Shown here one piece after another: positions 26,930-41,063 of a stretch of DNA of 64,000 bases (positions are counted from its first letter, which is position 1; each line of letters opens with the position of its first letter). The notes beneath the pieces are model-generated. The model made no database searches. It saw nothing but the letters and a program-made list of their open reading frames with translations, and was not told the origin of the DNA. The translations under genes were made by a program, and so were the position numbers. The stretch comes from Druceiella hillmani (taxonomy: Eukaryota; Arthropoda; Insecta; Lepidoptera; Hepialidae). The stretch is from NCBI GenBank assembly GCA_039881145.1, contig JAYKKI010000127.1, forward strand, positions 3,224,001 through 3,288,000. Direction: 5' to 3'.

Positions 26930-27010
26930 CTGTGGCAGTGGTAAAGTAAAGCACTGAACTCTCAAGTATTCGGCTCGAGCAAGATTTACCATGTACTTCT
27001 TAAGGACAAT
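26930..27010 (+). repeat. tRNA-like sequence, possible SINE head
   Basis: The stretch GTGGCAGTGGTAAAG, then GCACTGAACTCTCAAGTATT and CGGCTCGAGC, resembles the A box, anticodon arm and B box of a tRNA. The A box lacks two bases and no full cloverleaf closes, so it is not a functional tRNA. It could be the head of a tRNA-derived SINE or a tRNA pseudogene. No second copy was seen in the window. Confidence 0.4.
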
Positions 27011-29489
27011 TCGCAGTACGGCTAAGTCACTTTTGTTAATTTTAAAAACTCTCAGATTAACCTCTGATATCTCATGATCCTTTTTGATATAATATAAATG
27101 AATTGAAATAATATCAAATGAAATTTATATTCTACGGAAAAAATATTAAGTTGAGTTATACTTATAGAATGTTTAAGAGGTTTTGATAGTCGCATTTACA
27201 AAACATGCTTTAAAGCATTTACTGCATCTGACACGAGCTGTTTTAAACGCTACTTTCGCTAAATTTGCCTTAGCTACATACTTTCAAAGAAGATGTACTG
27301 TCAATTACTCATAACGATAAGACAAATTTAAACGATTTGGACATAATTTGTGGATACGCGACAAAGATATACCCATAGAACATGAGTAACTTTTTAAATG
27401 AAATTAAAAACTCTATTTGAGGGGCAAAAATCTACGTTAAAAGTTAAAACTCTGTGCAATTTGTTAAAATAAAATTTTCATAATACAACTATAAAAATAT
27501 ATTAGGGAAGGTTTCTGTATTACTCTTTTCTTCCGGTTATAGTATAAGATTCAACCGTTTACCCAACAAAAAGGAAGCAGATAGCTCAGTCAGATGTGGT
27601 GAAAAATAAATTTTCCAACGTGGAGATGCGAATAAGGGAGTAAGGTATATTGATGAGACTGTATAAAGGCGACATTTGACTGATGCGGACGATCCTCTCT
27701 GTAAAGGGAGATGCCCCCGGCAGCGATGGATCCAAGCGTACACTTCGAAGCGACTGTTTCTTAATATTCATAAAACGAATATCGGTAGATGAACGATGTC
27801 TGTGGAATAGAAACATTTAATCATAATCTACGTAAAAGACGTAACGTATCTTTTTATCTTAAATTTTCAGGTTATTCATTAAGAAGTAGGCGAAAAAAAT
27901 ATATAGGATTTCGAGAAGTTTTTCCATTTATTAATTTATAGTATGACACAATTTTGATATAAGTATGAGTGGATGGGGCTTTATATTCTCTATTCTTAAC
28001 TATGCATGTACATATGAGTACTGTATGTACTTTTTACTTGAAAACTCCCAGAAATACAAATTGAAAAGGAATAAAACTTTAAATTGCCATAAGTAAGTAC
28101 AGCGCATGTGTGTTTGGGTGTGTAAATGGTTATTCGTTTCTAATAGGTTACTATAAAGTTAGTAACAAAATGACACTTCATAACTTATTTACACAATTAC
28201 TTATATTTTTATACCCTCGATCATAATTCATATTTTTTTAAAACATAATTGATATTAAAATGAAAAATCAATTTCTGTTCCAAACTCCGTAAGAAAATTT
28301 TTGGGAACAACTAATGAATCCGTCTTCCATGATTAGTAGTAAAGTAAACTTAGAATTAACTATCAATAGACAAACTATTGCATAAAAAAATTATTAGAGT
28401 TATTTTTGATTTTCCTTTTTTCTGTCAGAAAAGTGCCCATAAATTGTCCTGAATTGTGACATTGTATTACGTTAGACTATTAAATTACAGAGTGCAAACA
28501 AAATAGATACCAACAATATGTACTTGGGCACCTTTATGTACTTAACAAATAGACATTCACGCATGTCCATACGTATATACGCACGCACGCATGCAGCCAC
28601 ACACACAGGGTTGCACGCGCCCCTCGCACGCTTTTCTGCCTATTCGCACATATAATGAAACAAAATCTTTTACCTTTCTTTCAGTTTCTGAAAGTTATAG
28701 AGTCAAAATTCGTAGCAAACTCGAAGTCTATTTATTAATTAAAATATTTCTTTCACTCCCTAATATCACGTCACTTGTAATTGAAAATTTAAATCGACAT
28801 ATTTGATTTCATTATATATGTGATAATTACGATTGCTACTTTTTAGAAGGTCTCTTGCTCTGGTGTCATTTTATAGGTGAACGGTGTACAGAAAACAGCG
28901 TTATAAAAAAACGGAGCGCCTGTAACTCAGTTTATCAGTCTTCTTGTCGCCTCGTTTTTCAATGTCAGTTTTACTCCCTTTCCGCCGTGTTACTTAACTT
29001 TACAAATTGGGAACAAAAGCTACTTCTTAAAAACAAAGAGCTCGACCCGTACAACCTACACACTTGGTCAACCCGTGACAGAGAGCTGGGCGCTTCGGTC
29101 GTCCGCACAGCGACATTGGGCTAATGTACAATTATTTTTCTTCTCCGAATATCATTACAAAAGTGTGCGGATAAACGTTACTTTGGTCCGAGCGATTTTT
29201 TGCGACAACGACTGACCATTATATGTTGAGGTAGGTTCCTTTCATACGAGTGTATTATGTGCGAGTATTGTGACTTTATTAGGGGAAGAACATTAACCAT
29301 TAATTGCAAGTAGATTTTATAAGTTTAAGATTTAATTATTACTAATACTTGTTTATAATATCCCGAATCTTCAATAATAAGAAACCGCTTACAGAACTGT
29401 CAGTCTGTCTATCAGTATTCTTATCTCATCGCTTGATTTAGTTTCGTAAAATTTGGGAATTTACTTTTAGTGCCATAAAAGCAACGTAA
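27011..29489. other. Gene-less segment with a less AT-rich patch
   Basis: Overlapping minus frames at 27,537-27,816 and plus frames at 28,591-29,124 are open but show no motif I recognise. The patch 28,560-28,640 is rich in CA/CG (ACGCACGCACGCATGCAGCC), and 28,840-29,240 is less AT-rich than its surroundings. This could be a fragment of an unrecognised element or regulatory DNA. Confidence 0.35.
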
Positions 29490-29571
29490 TAAGTCTATCG
29501 AGTCAGATTAATATAGCAAAAAAGGTTTTATAAGTCTGTCGAGTCAGATTAATATAGCAAAAAGGGTTTTA
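29490..29571 (+). repeat. 41-bp tandem duplication
   Basis: Two near-identical units start at 29,490 and 29,531, each with the phrase TCGAGTCAGATTAATATAGC. They differ at only a few positions. Confidence 0.9.
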
Positions 29572-30276
<705 letters not shown>

Positions 30277-31570
30277 CTGAAGATATATAATATATACACA
30301 TGAAGCTTACTTAACTTTTTCTATTAAATGAAAAAAAAATTGACACTTTCCTATTTAGAAGTTTCGATAAATTGTTTGTTATATGCATTATTTTTTATCA
30401 GGTCCACCGATTTATTCGACAATTTTGTAGGGAGTCCACGTAATGAAAATGTTTTAATCTTGTCGAAAACCATTGCGGTGTCGAATTGCGACGATTTTCA
30501 AATTATTCCAGAAATTTAAGTAAAATATTGGGTGAAATATTTTTAACAACCTTTGCAGCAAAATTCTGACATGTAATAATGAAACGTGATAATGAAGCTT
30601 TAAAGTTAAAATTGTGAAAAAAATATAAATATAGAAAGTTAAAAATAAAATTAGCTGGTCTTCTAGTAACGATGATTCTAAGCCACATAACTTTAAAAAA
30701 ATTTGCAGTAAAATATTTGATCTACCTAGGAAATAATACGTCACTTCATGGTCTGAAACGAATTAAGTTAGTTGTAATTTTTTTTAAATATTCTATTCGT
30801 AATATTTTCAAAAAGTCTTCTCCCTGCGAACTAAAACGCATATTTTAAAATCTGTTTTAATTATGATTCTAAAATTAGCGTATTAGATTTGTTCTCGTTA
30901 ACTTTGTTTTGTATCAAAATTAATATGTTTTCTATTCAGTTTTCGACTTTTAACAACAGAAGAAAGTCTGTAGTAATTATTGTATCCTTCGTCTCTTGTA
31001 ATAATTCGTTTCCTCAAAAATGAGTGCTACAATTTTATTGAAAATTTTCACATTATTATAAGTGGGATTTGATGAGCTAAATGATTTTTTACAGGAAAAA
31101 TTGAATTAGAGTATTTCACCAAAATAGACGTGGCTGATGATATAGATTGCTACAAAGACTGATCAGTGTTTTATGGGCTCACCTGTGCAAAACCTTATTA
31201 ATCCAACAATAAAGTAAATCTTATAGACAAATGTATGTTTCAAGATTAATCTATATAATGTTTATTATTATTTTATATTCAGTTATTGCTAAACATTTAT
31301 CATAACTATAAATAGTATTACTGCTACAACTTTTATTACTGCAATAGTACAACTACGACGAAAGAATGCAATTAATGAATTCCGTGATGGACTGGAAACA
31401 ATTGTGTTATTATAATCTTAACAAAAAACCTTTTAAAATTAAAAAATAATAATTGACAATAATAAGAGAATAAAGATAATAGGCCCAAGTGTTACATACC
31501 GGTAGGGAAAAGAATAGGCTTAGTTATGAAAGATAATTTTTCAGAGCATACGGAGAATTTTAATAATTTT

Positions 31571-32110
31571 AGGGTTCCGCATCTCAAAAGTAAAAAAAGA
31601 AACCCTTTCAATATCACTTCGCTGTCATTCTGCTTACCTTACTGTCTGTCAAGATCCTTTTTCTCAGAAACGCGTGAAGGTATCAAGTTGAAAGTAATAT
31701 GAAATACTTAAGTCTACAGTTCTTTGGAACTAGAAAAATTCAAGTTTTTAAGTTTACGCAATAAAATAAAACCTAAAAATATGGTCATTCATGCTGCATA
31801 CTTTGACTGCAAATAAATCAACACAAATAGAGTAGTTCCCGTTGACCTAGTATCATGAAATTTGGCAAAAAGCAAGGTCTGACAGCACAAGTAAAGAAAA
31901 AAATTCTACAACTAGTAACCTAAAATCGTTAATTTCTTAATATTGCACATTAGAACAAATATTTTTACATATATACTGGGCATTATATTTTTATTCTAGA
32001 AGATTTTGTAAATAGTTTAATAAGAATATTATGTACCATGAAATGTTTATATATACCTATGTACAGAACCCTCATGGTACGAGTTTCACTCGTGCTTGAC
32101 AAGTTTTTTA
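31571..32110 (+). mobile_element. Interspersed repeat with complementary ends (TTCCG...), copy in D2
   Basis: This is the better preserved copy of 8,578-9,060. It runs from AGGGTTCCGCATCTCAAAAG to a GAACCCTCATGGTACGAG phrase with CTCGTGCTTGACAAG at about 32,065-32,105. The complementary AGGGTTC and GAACCCT near the ends and the absence of a frame suggest a non-autonomous element. Confidence 0.7.
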
Positions 32111-32183
32111 GTGTAACATCAATAAAAAAAAGATAAACTATGTATTTAATTACATTCATTTCGTTTGATCACACAAATGGAGC

Positions 32184-32465
32184 GAAGAAGATCGATCGAG
32201 CCCTAAGGTATAATGAAATATCTTCTCACCAGCCAGGTACACATTGTGCCCGCTGACTTTCCTTTTTGTAAACCCTCGAAAGGTTCACGAATTTATTAGC
32301 CACAACAACCTGCGTGGAAATTTGCCTCGTCCTCTACATAGATGCGTACGCTTTTATTAAGCTCGTTATATGTTGCGTGTTCGAAGACGAATGGCAGTGG
32401 AATGTCTCGCGTTTGCCGAGAGCTTTGAATTAGAAATTCAGTCGCTTTACGCGCGATTGATTGCA
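32184..32465 (+). other. Strongly conserved island in D2 (counterpart of 9,132-9,410)
   Basis: Positions 32,184-32,281 are about 97% identical to 9,133-9,230. The possible frame is interrupted by a stop near 32,360 and a 15-bp insertion, and it resumes to a TGA at the same place where D1 has TAA. The function is unknown. Confidence 0.3.
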
Positions 32466-33011
32466 TGAAAAATTATCTGAGCAATGTGACTATTGAATAC
32501 AGTATTTAAAAAATAAATATATCTCTTAAAAAATATGGCTTTTTTCAGAAACATAATTCTTAGAAGTATCGTCTGTTATTTTTTAGTACTATATCAAGTA
32601 AATTTACTACCGAATATAAATTAAAAATATGTCGTTGTTTTAGATTTCTGCACATATGTCAATGGAAAAGAAAGCATTCTTAAAACCGTATTTATGTAAT
32701 ATTATTTTAAATATAACATTTATTTTTAGTGTGCCCAAAAAAATTTTTCGTAAAACTACCCACGTACCGTTTTTAAAGTTCAACGTATTCATGATGAAAT
32801 TCGTATATAATTGATTTCAAATATACTAGAAGCTAAGTAATATAGATGACTGGAAGATTTCTACATTTGTTATAGCAATAATATACTTTAAATCTTTTAT
32901 AATATGACGAAAATTACGAAAGCATTCCGTTAGCGTGAAAATGAGAGAAGAAAGATGTTTTTATAGGAAAAGTCAGTGAAAAAGCACGAATTACATAGAA
33001 ATCTATGCGTT

Positions 33012-33021
33012 CATATATATG

Positions 33022-33071
<50 letters not shown>
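33012..33071. repeat. TA microsatellite in D2
   Basis: A run of TA with GTATATACAT near its left end. D1 has only ATATGTATGTAAG here (about 9,941-9,953). Confidence 0.95.
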
Positions 33072-33073
<2 letters not shown>

Positions 33074-34089
33074 TATGTGAGCTTTTGAAATATTATAAAA
33101 TCAGGAGGGAGCATCTGATTAACTACACATTTTTTTTAGATAGCACTCTGCAGAACGAACAAAGCCTGCATGAAATATTTTCAGGTACGGAAATCCATCT
33201 CGTCGTTGAATTATGTCACGGAAAGCTTTAAACTTGAGTACTGCAAAAACTAAGGAAAAACTAATTGAATTAGAATTTGTATTGCTGTTGGATATTTGCT
33301 TATTGTTGACGAATGAACATGAATCTTTTTAGTGGTCAATAGATAATATTTATTATTTTTTGTCATAATTTGAAAATTACTTCCACAGGTAAAGTCAAAA
33401 AACTTATTTTTTGTATTTTAGGCATACACTAGTTTGATTACACACACTGGTGATAGCCCGCGCGTGTTCAGTAGAAAAATATGAACTAGCTATTTAATTC
33501 CATCGTTAAGGTTAGGTTGTTTGATAGCTCAGATTCTATAAATTATTCTTTTCTGGTATACGTGTACTCTTTCATTTTGTTCTATATGTAAAATTTGGCG
33601 CAGATTACTGAGAGTGACTAGCAAAACGTGCTGACAATTGTCACTTATTTTACAGAAGAATACACTTGAGTAGCTATACATTCGTAACTACTACATATTG
33701 TTTATGTTATTGCTTTTCATAAACAACTTCATCTCGTTACCCACGTGGCCAATCTCGAGTTTCATTGTTAATATTTGATTATTTTCTTTTGCATAGCATA
33801 AAGAATATTATTTATCCTACGTGACATGCTTGTAAATAAGTTGTAGAAAGAGTGAACAACAAATAAATAATAAATACATAGTAATTTCCAAGCTGTATAA
33901 GCTTGCATAATATTAATGAATGACCTTCGTTACTCATTCATGTTGAGCAAATCCTTTTTTAACTTTTTGACCAATTTCTCTTTAAACAAATATTTATTTT
34001 TGATATGAGTGGAATATCTTTTCAGTTTTCAAAAGAAGCGATTAATTCACTTTATTAATAACCGTCCCTCGCAAATCTTTGCCACGTAT

Positions 34090-34525
34090 TAAAACTCGCA
34101 CAAGGTCTATCTTCTTAATTTATAATAAGCCTTTTGACATGCTGCTTTTATCTGTATTAAAACTTTCCATTTTGAACACGTGAACACGTAAAAGCCTACA
34201 GTTTTATTTTTAGAATTTATTTGTTTCGTTTACAATTTTTGTTAATCTTATAATATTATCTACAATTTTGATTCAGTCATATTACAATGTAGTCAAATAT
34301 ATTCTCCTTGTACACGGCCTTTCACCTTAACTTATAATAAGTGGTTTTGGCTTTCTGCTTTTATGCGTATTAAAACTTTTCAATTTGAATACGTTCTGTA
34401 GGTTTTTATTCTAAGAATTGATTTGTTTCTTACATAATTTTTTTCATTATTATAACATTATCTACAATTTTGATTCAATCATATTACAATGTAGTCTAGT
34501 ATGTTTCCCTAAAATATATTACAAC
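34090..34525 (+). repeat. Diverged ~160-bp tandem repeat (about three units) in D2
   Basis: The phrases CTTTTATCTGTATTAAAACT, TTGAACACG and CATATTACAATGTAGTC recur. The array matches 10,816-11,160 but has about one unit more. A different two-unit ~130-bp tandem lies at about 35,720-35,960 and matches 11,390-11,500 in D1. Confidence 0.7.
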
Positions 34526-37500
34526 CCTTAATGTACTAACATCGTATAATTGAGAGACATAGAGAATTTAGAAAAAAGGATCTTAACAAGTCATCATTTT
34601 AACTTGATACGACACTCTTTTTTATCTTGGATTTTGAGCGATTCCTTGTTTTTTTTAATTAATAGAAAGAAAGTACCTTTTTTACACGAAACTTTTGTGA
34701 TTTCTGATACCTGTATATTTTCTTTAGAATAATCAATTTACATGATACCAGATGTAAAACATTACTATATTCTACCTTCAAAATAATATAATAAATTAAA
34801 GCGTTCATCAATTTTAAAGCAGTAAAATTTGTAAATATTGAATCATTTCAAATACCATTTCTTTCAATTTCTCTCTCTACAAATTGCATAATATTAAGAA
34901 TATGAGAATAGTGTCAAATTCATTTCACAAACATGGAAATTCAGCGTTAATTAATAATTTTTTTAAGGAATTGAGTGTAATATACATAGGGAGGACATAT
35001 TGCTATAAGAACCATCTATATTAATGAAATAACGAAAGAAAATTTTCGAGGTTTCATCGCTTAAAAGGAAAAATGGATTTATCCCGCATATAGCTCAATA
35101 GCTAACATTTAAAAATATTTAGAATATTAATATTTATATTTATATTATCGACATCCGATAAAAACAGATCCATTTATTTCAGACTAGTCTTCGCCCAATA
35201 GTATACATACGACCATAATTCATTAAATTTTCAAGTTTGAACTTTATTAAAGTTATTTTGTCAAAAAAAGAACCCCACACAAATGTATAAACATTTCAAA
35301 CTCCAAACTGAAACTACAAAACAGGAATTAATTTAAATAATAAAATGTAAGTTTGTTTGAAATATAAACAGGTGAGGCGAGAATAAGTCAATTCAGATTG
35401 CTGCTATAAAATTTTGCTTTTATAACAAATTTAAACTGAGCAAGCCGTATTTTAATAATATATAAAACACATATATCTATAACACAAAACATAAAATAAT
35501 CTCGTTTTTATTTTGAAATGCAGTTCAGATACTATTGAAAAATGAACATTTGAACTCGCACCAAATTCACAGCTCGAAAATCATTCAATCAATCTGACAT
35601 TTTAAAATCCTTTGGCGACAATCTCTGACTCTGGGCAACCACAGATTATTACGTGTCTGACATTGACAGTATGAATGTAAAAAATTAATGTTTTAATTTA
35701 TTTTTAATAAATTTTAGTTTTCTGCACTCCTTCTCCATATTATATTTAACTATTCCAAATCTCGTACTCCTCTGTGCACGCAATATGCTTAAAAAGGATA
35801 CAAAGTTTTCTCTTCACGTATCAAGTTATAAGACATATTATATAAAAATTTTGAGCTTTCTTCACTCTTTCTCCGTGTAAACTTTAACTATGCCAAATCT
35901 TGCAATCCTCTGTGCGCGGTAAAAATTGGTACAAAGATTTCTCTCCACGTATTAATATCAAGATTACACGACATGAGATACAGCGTTCGACTATTTTCCA
36001 ATAAAAAAACACATTTGTAAATATTTCAAGGTTTCAAATTAATTTAGTCGTAGCTTATGAAGTAATAAAAAAACATCGTTGTGTATCGTAAATAAATAAA
36101 TGTATTTTATACTAACAGGCATCTCTTAGATAATTGCTTTTAAAAAACTATACAAATAAAAATATAAACAAGCGTTTTGTTATATTGCAACATTTATAAT
36201 ATGTATAAAACATCTTTATTTCATAAGATTTGATTAATATTATTATGTAAATCAATAAAAACAGAGTATTATTCATATTATTTCATAAAGTTTATTCATT
36301 TAAAAATATTTCTAAGAGAATAGTCTAAGAGAATAGACCTGATGTGAGTGATTAAACTTACTACGAGGACTGGTCGATATTTATGTTATAATACCACATG
36401 TGAAAAAATAAAATTTCAAACAAGTCAAAGAATAGGACATTGAAATTTACCAAATATTTAAATGAACCGAATAATATTCTATCACAAAAATAGAGTGTCT
36501 ACTTTTCCTTAACTTTAACTTGCTTTTCACTAATTCTCCTCATGTAATCTCTCTCTTAAAATTCAGCCCTTAATATCTCCTATTTTTCCTACTCCTACGT
36601 AATTTTATGGAATTTGATTATTTGTTATAATTTTACGAGTTAAAAATTTCTGAGTCACTCTCTGCGGTATCCGATACTAAACCCATAATTGCATTAATAA
36701 GATAGCAAACATGTATCATAACTGATGATTTTAGGCTGCACCCGAGTTTTTTTATATCGTTATAATTTTTAAGTACAAGCTGAAGAAGATTAAGAAAATT
36801 AAAGGAGTTATAAAAGTTTAAACTTAACGTCCAGACAAGGACATCAATACTACATTGTGATGTTATTTTTAGTAATGCTCATTTTGTCCTACAAGAATGT
36901 GAGACAAGAAAATATCTTTACCCTAATTCCTATTATTTAATTCTAAAGCACGTAACTCGTTTATATGTTAATGGACTTTTACTACTTTTCCAGTGCTGGT
37001 TTTTAAATAATCTATCATTTTATGCTGAAAAATAGCTAATTTAGTATCATTCCACTAGATAAGTAAGGACTTATCATCGTATTAAAAGCTTCCACTACTT
37101 CCACTAAAGGTTGCCACTACTGGCCTTATGTTATTTTATCTTCTTATTTTACAACCTTTCAAAATACTGCGATAGTCTTGAAGGTTGATGGATCATTAAG
37201 ACTAGCATCTGATTCACTTAGATTATATATCAGGCTATTTTAGGTTTTTTACGATACACCTGCGTGATGAAGGCTACCACATATAAAATCCATAAACTAT
37301 GACCATTAAATATATGGCGTTGTATTAGTTATGGATGAACATAAATTGTAGTTTATTTGACTCTAATCCGTATAGAGAATTCGTTCCTAAATGATTTTAA
37401 AAAAGCCGCGATCACACTTACCTCAGGTGTATAATATGTTGCAATTAAATAACCGTAACAACTCAGTGACGATAATTTATTTAACAACAAAATATTACTA

Positions 37501-37639
37501 ACTACCATAGCCACAGATGTATTTAAATGTTTATTAGATTGTACTATCGGTTTAATTGATTCACTTTGGGAAGATGAGATAATTTATCAAATGATCTTCG
37601 GGAAAGATGGGTCAAAATCGCATAAAGTAATGTTGTACT

Positions 37640-38640
37640 TCTTCTTTTCTTTTTTTTTCTTTACTCTATTTTTGCCGCTTATTTAGAGCAGGACTTCTTT
37701 ATTCTATATTATGAGATCCTTTTCCAAATTTGACTACCAAAAGGCTGAACGTTCCCCTCTCTCTCGAGGTTGCGTACGAATGTTGATTTTAACAATTATT
37801 GAATAGCTTGAAATTTTACATGAAATCTGCTTCCTTTAAGTTGTTTAGGATTTGGTGTCATTAAAAAAGAACCCCTAGAATAATTATTGTGGATTTCTTA
37901 TAAGTTGTTCGTGTTTCTTGAGGTTACTCTAGTACCCTGCACTCAATAACCGTCTTAAATCAGAAGTCATGTTTACAGACTACGGGGCTGGCCACGTTAA
38001 TTTGAGTATTGCTATATACAAGAAAACATCTGTGATTTTAATTTGTAATCTGAGCTATACATTTGTCTCGCTGTGGCGCAATGTTATTCCTATCAATTTT
38101 GTTTCTCTTACTCTTTGAGCCACTCTTTGATGAAGATCAAAATTTCGGGTTTTTAAAGGAAAACATGCAAAACACGTGTGTCAAATTGTTGAATATTCTT
38201 TTATGCTGTAATTATATTCATTTTTAAATAAAATTCAAGCCTGGAGCAGACAACTCATGTGCGGTGCGTACGTCTAAATTTATTTAATTTTCACGATTGT
38301 TTTACCAACTTTGATTTCAAGTTCAAAATATTCATATTTATCAATTCTATCGATAGTTATTCGGTTTACATTGATAGTAGTTGTAGCAGTATTTGCATAA
38401 TCTGTCATAATCATAGTTTTTTACATATTAATTTTCAAACCTAATTCTGCTGAAATTTCCCTCAGATCTTTCATCATAAATGGTAAATTGGTAGGGTCAT
38501 CAGTGAGCAGTAAGATATCATCTGCATACTACAATTGCTGAATCTTTCAACTCGTTGAATCTTTTCCCTACTATCTGCAGACTAAGATTTTCCTATTTTT
38601 GCTCCTTCCAAACATCTGCTAGTACCAGACTAAACTCACT
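37640..38640 (-). pseudogene. Dead non-LTR retrotransposon reverse transcriptase (RTE/CFDP2-like), copy in D2
   Basis: This is the counterpart of 12,830-13,900. Here the catalytic box is intact as YADD (minus strand, 38,517-38,528) and is followed by LLLTDDPTNLPFMMKDL and a stop inside the next segment. Other stops and frameshifts differ from those in D1, so the two copies decayed independently after the duplication. Confidence 0.8.
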
Positions 38641-39884
38641 AACCTTAAAAAATGGCCCAGAATGAAATTAGGTAACGAAGCCAAAAGGATTTTTTTATTA
38701 AAATTTATGCCAATATTTAAATGGTGAAAGATTCAACATATTTCACATGCGCCTGTTAGATATTGCATACTCTTAATTAGTAAAACGTGGTTCTTGTTGG
38801 TGATCGTTGTTTAGAGTGTTCATTTACATCAATGTGGCACGTTGTGGGCGTTGGCTGCTTCATTTCAGTAACGTGAAAATATAAAGTAATTTTCAAATTT
38901 ATTTCTTTCAAGACTCTTTTTTAAAATTAAAACAGAGTTTTTGTTGCCGTAATTAAGAACGTTTTATATTGAACATTTGTATAATCCTTAGAAGTCATTT
39001 GCGAAGAGGGAAAGCTGAAGAAAATTGCGATGATGGTACTATGGTTAATTTAGTGAAACGTTTATTCTTTAGAATGAACGGTAATTTTAGCTTTTCTAAG
39101 CTTTTTGATTAATTGTAAATTAAAACGAAGATGTTTTCGAAAGATTTCTAAACAAATGATTTGTGCCCGAAATCATTAAAACATGAATCCGATGGATAAC
39201 GTACCTCACTTCTTATAAAATTGATTAAAGACATTGCTCACTTTAACGAGCATATTAATAGTGGTGATTTTTCGCAGGTAAGCAGAAGCGACTCGAGAGG
39301 CCAACGTTAAATTTTTATCCAACGCAGTTAAATGAGCCATTAAAAAACTTTCACAGATCACCGTAAACAACAGACGTATGTAAAAATTAAAATGTAAAAA
39401 TTAAGATCTTTACGTATGTAAAGATCCCAATAAAGACAATGACATTATTAATATATATGTATATTTTTAAACAAATATCTTAAGTCCATCATTTTTCATC
39501 ACTAGTATATTTATACAAGTTGCATTACATAAAAAGTTACTAAAGTGTCGTAATTAAACTTTCATATTCTTGGTAAAATAATTACGAAAATTCTATTGAT
39601 TAATTGTTAATATATTTCTCTCGATTATATTATTAGTTCATAACCTAGCATAGTTGTTCTGAAAATAAATCTATGAGCAATTCAAAATCAGTTTATGCAC
39701 AAACTGAAATGTCTTTCCATTCATGATAGGACAGACAGTTAATTATATATAAAATAGCACGTTTCATAAAAACCTGTTTTCAGCGAAGTTGAAATTTATA
39801 TACTTTAATGTATCGTAACAATTCAATGTCAGGAAAACAGCTGATTTTTATAGCACGAGAACGAAAAATCCCATATTTATGACG

Positions 39885-40290
39885 GTTTCATTTCTATCGT
39901 TCTTAAAACGTTCCTAATTTAGGCTCACTTACGTTTATTTTTAAACTTTATTTAGTGCGTTCTCTGTATATGTATCTTAAGTGAATAAAACAGCTTAGAC
40001 CTTTATCGTAATATAAAATATCAAAAGCTAAACTGAATAGCATTCGAGGCGTTTAATCCGGTCTGAGCCCCAGCCGGTCAGTTAGAACCGCCCGTAGCTA
40101 CATAAACGCAATTATCTCGTTACTGTCGCGGTTTGCTGAGCAGGCTTACGTGACCTTAAACGTATTAAATAACAAAATACATTACCAAATTATTCCTAAA
40201 TACATCACAAAATGTGGAGCGGAAGGAATACGGGAGGACGACGCTGTATCCTAACTGACAATAAATTGAACTTAACCATTATAGGGGACG
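39885..40290 (-). repeat. Conserved island of block C (decayed counterpart of the LTR-like island)
   Basis: It aligns with 880-1,290 and 16,865-17,300, including the GGCTTACGTGACCTTAAACG phrase, but the hairpin is lost: the second arm and part of the first are missing near 40,195-40,235. Confidence 0.5.
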
Positions 40291-41013
40291 AGGATTAGTA
40301 AGTTTGAAGTGAGAAATGACTATAATATTAATTTTCATCACTTATTATATTAATTTTTCTACTAAATTGACCAAAGATTTTTCGAAGTTTTTGGAATTCG
40401 TCTCAGCATTGTTTTATGAAGTAAGCAGTTGTGTCTTAATGTATGTTCTATTTATTTAAACTTCAATTTCTATCATTTCGCTTATAACACTTTCTAGGTT
40501 TCAAGAAGTAAAGTGGAATATTTATAAGATCATTCACGTTTCTATCCGTCTAACCATCGGTCATAAATAGTGGTCGGATTTTTGGAGGTCATTTCAAGGC
40601 CAAACTAAAGTATCAGCGTTACTTGATTTATTATGAAAGAAATTCTTTAATTAATTTCCGGAAAAAAGCATCGTTAATTTTTATAATCCAATTTGTAAAA
40701 AAAGTATTTAAGGTATGGTCTGAAATCACGTTTTTGAATTTATTTATTTATTTGCAGATAAATTTTCCCAGTATACCTGTAATATCTTTACATCAGTTTT
40801 TGTCAGAAACTAAAGGCCTTTGTAGACTACGATACTAATTGCGACACTAATATCTGGTTGTTCATACCGAAGGGGGTGTTGCACGCTTCAATTAAGAAAC
40901 AACGTAAGCGAAATAGAAAAGTATTGATCCAAGAATAGATACAAAAACGGGGAGAATTGGGAGCAAATAATAGATTAATAAATGAGTTACGATATGAAGG
41001 TCCTAAATAACAT

Positions 41014-41063
41014 TTTTTAATAATTATGTAATTGGTTTTTACTAATTACATAATTATTAAAAA
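41014..41063. repeat. Perfect 20-bp inverted repeat (hairpin)
   Basis: Arms 41,014-41,033 and 41,044-41,063 are exact reverse complements around a 10-nt loop. It lies in the C-specific segment and may be the core of a small palindromic element. No target duplication was seen. Confidence 0.9.

Larger units (their letters stand above)
31010..38612 (+). repeat. Segmental duplication block D2
   Basis: This block aligns with D1 (7,600-13,880); weaker similarity begins near 30,328. All D1 landmarks recur in order. It has its own TA expansion at 33,012-33,071 and extra sequence at about 34,530-35,700. D2 is followed within about 70 bp by block C, showing that D-then-A/B/C is the ancestral order. 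Confidence 0.85.

Noticed and set aside
27537..27816. Overlapping minus-strand frames as a host exon
   Set aside because: No motif is recognisable in either frame, and two overlapping open frames of similar length are expected by chance.
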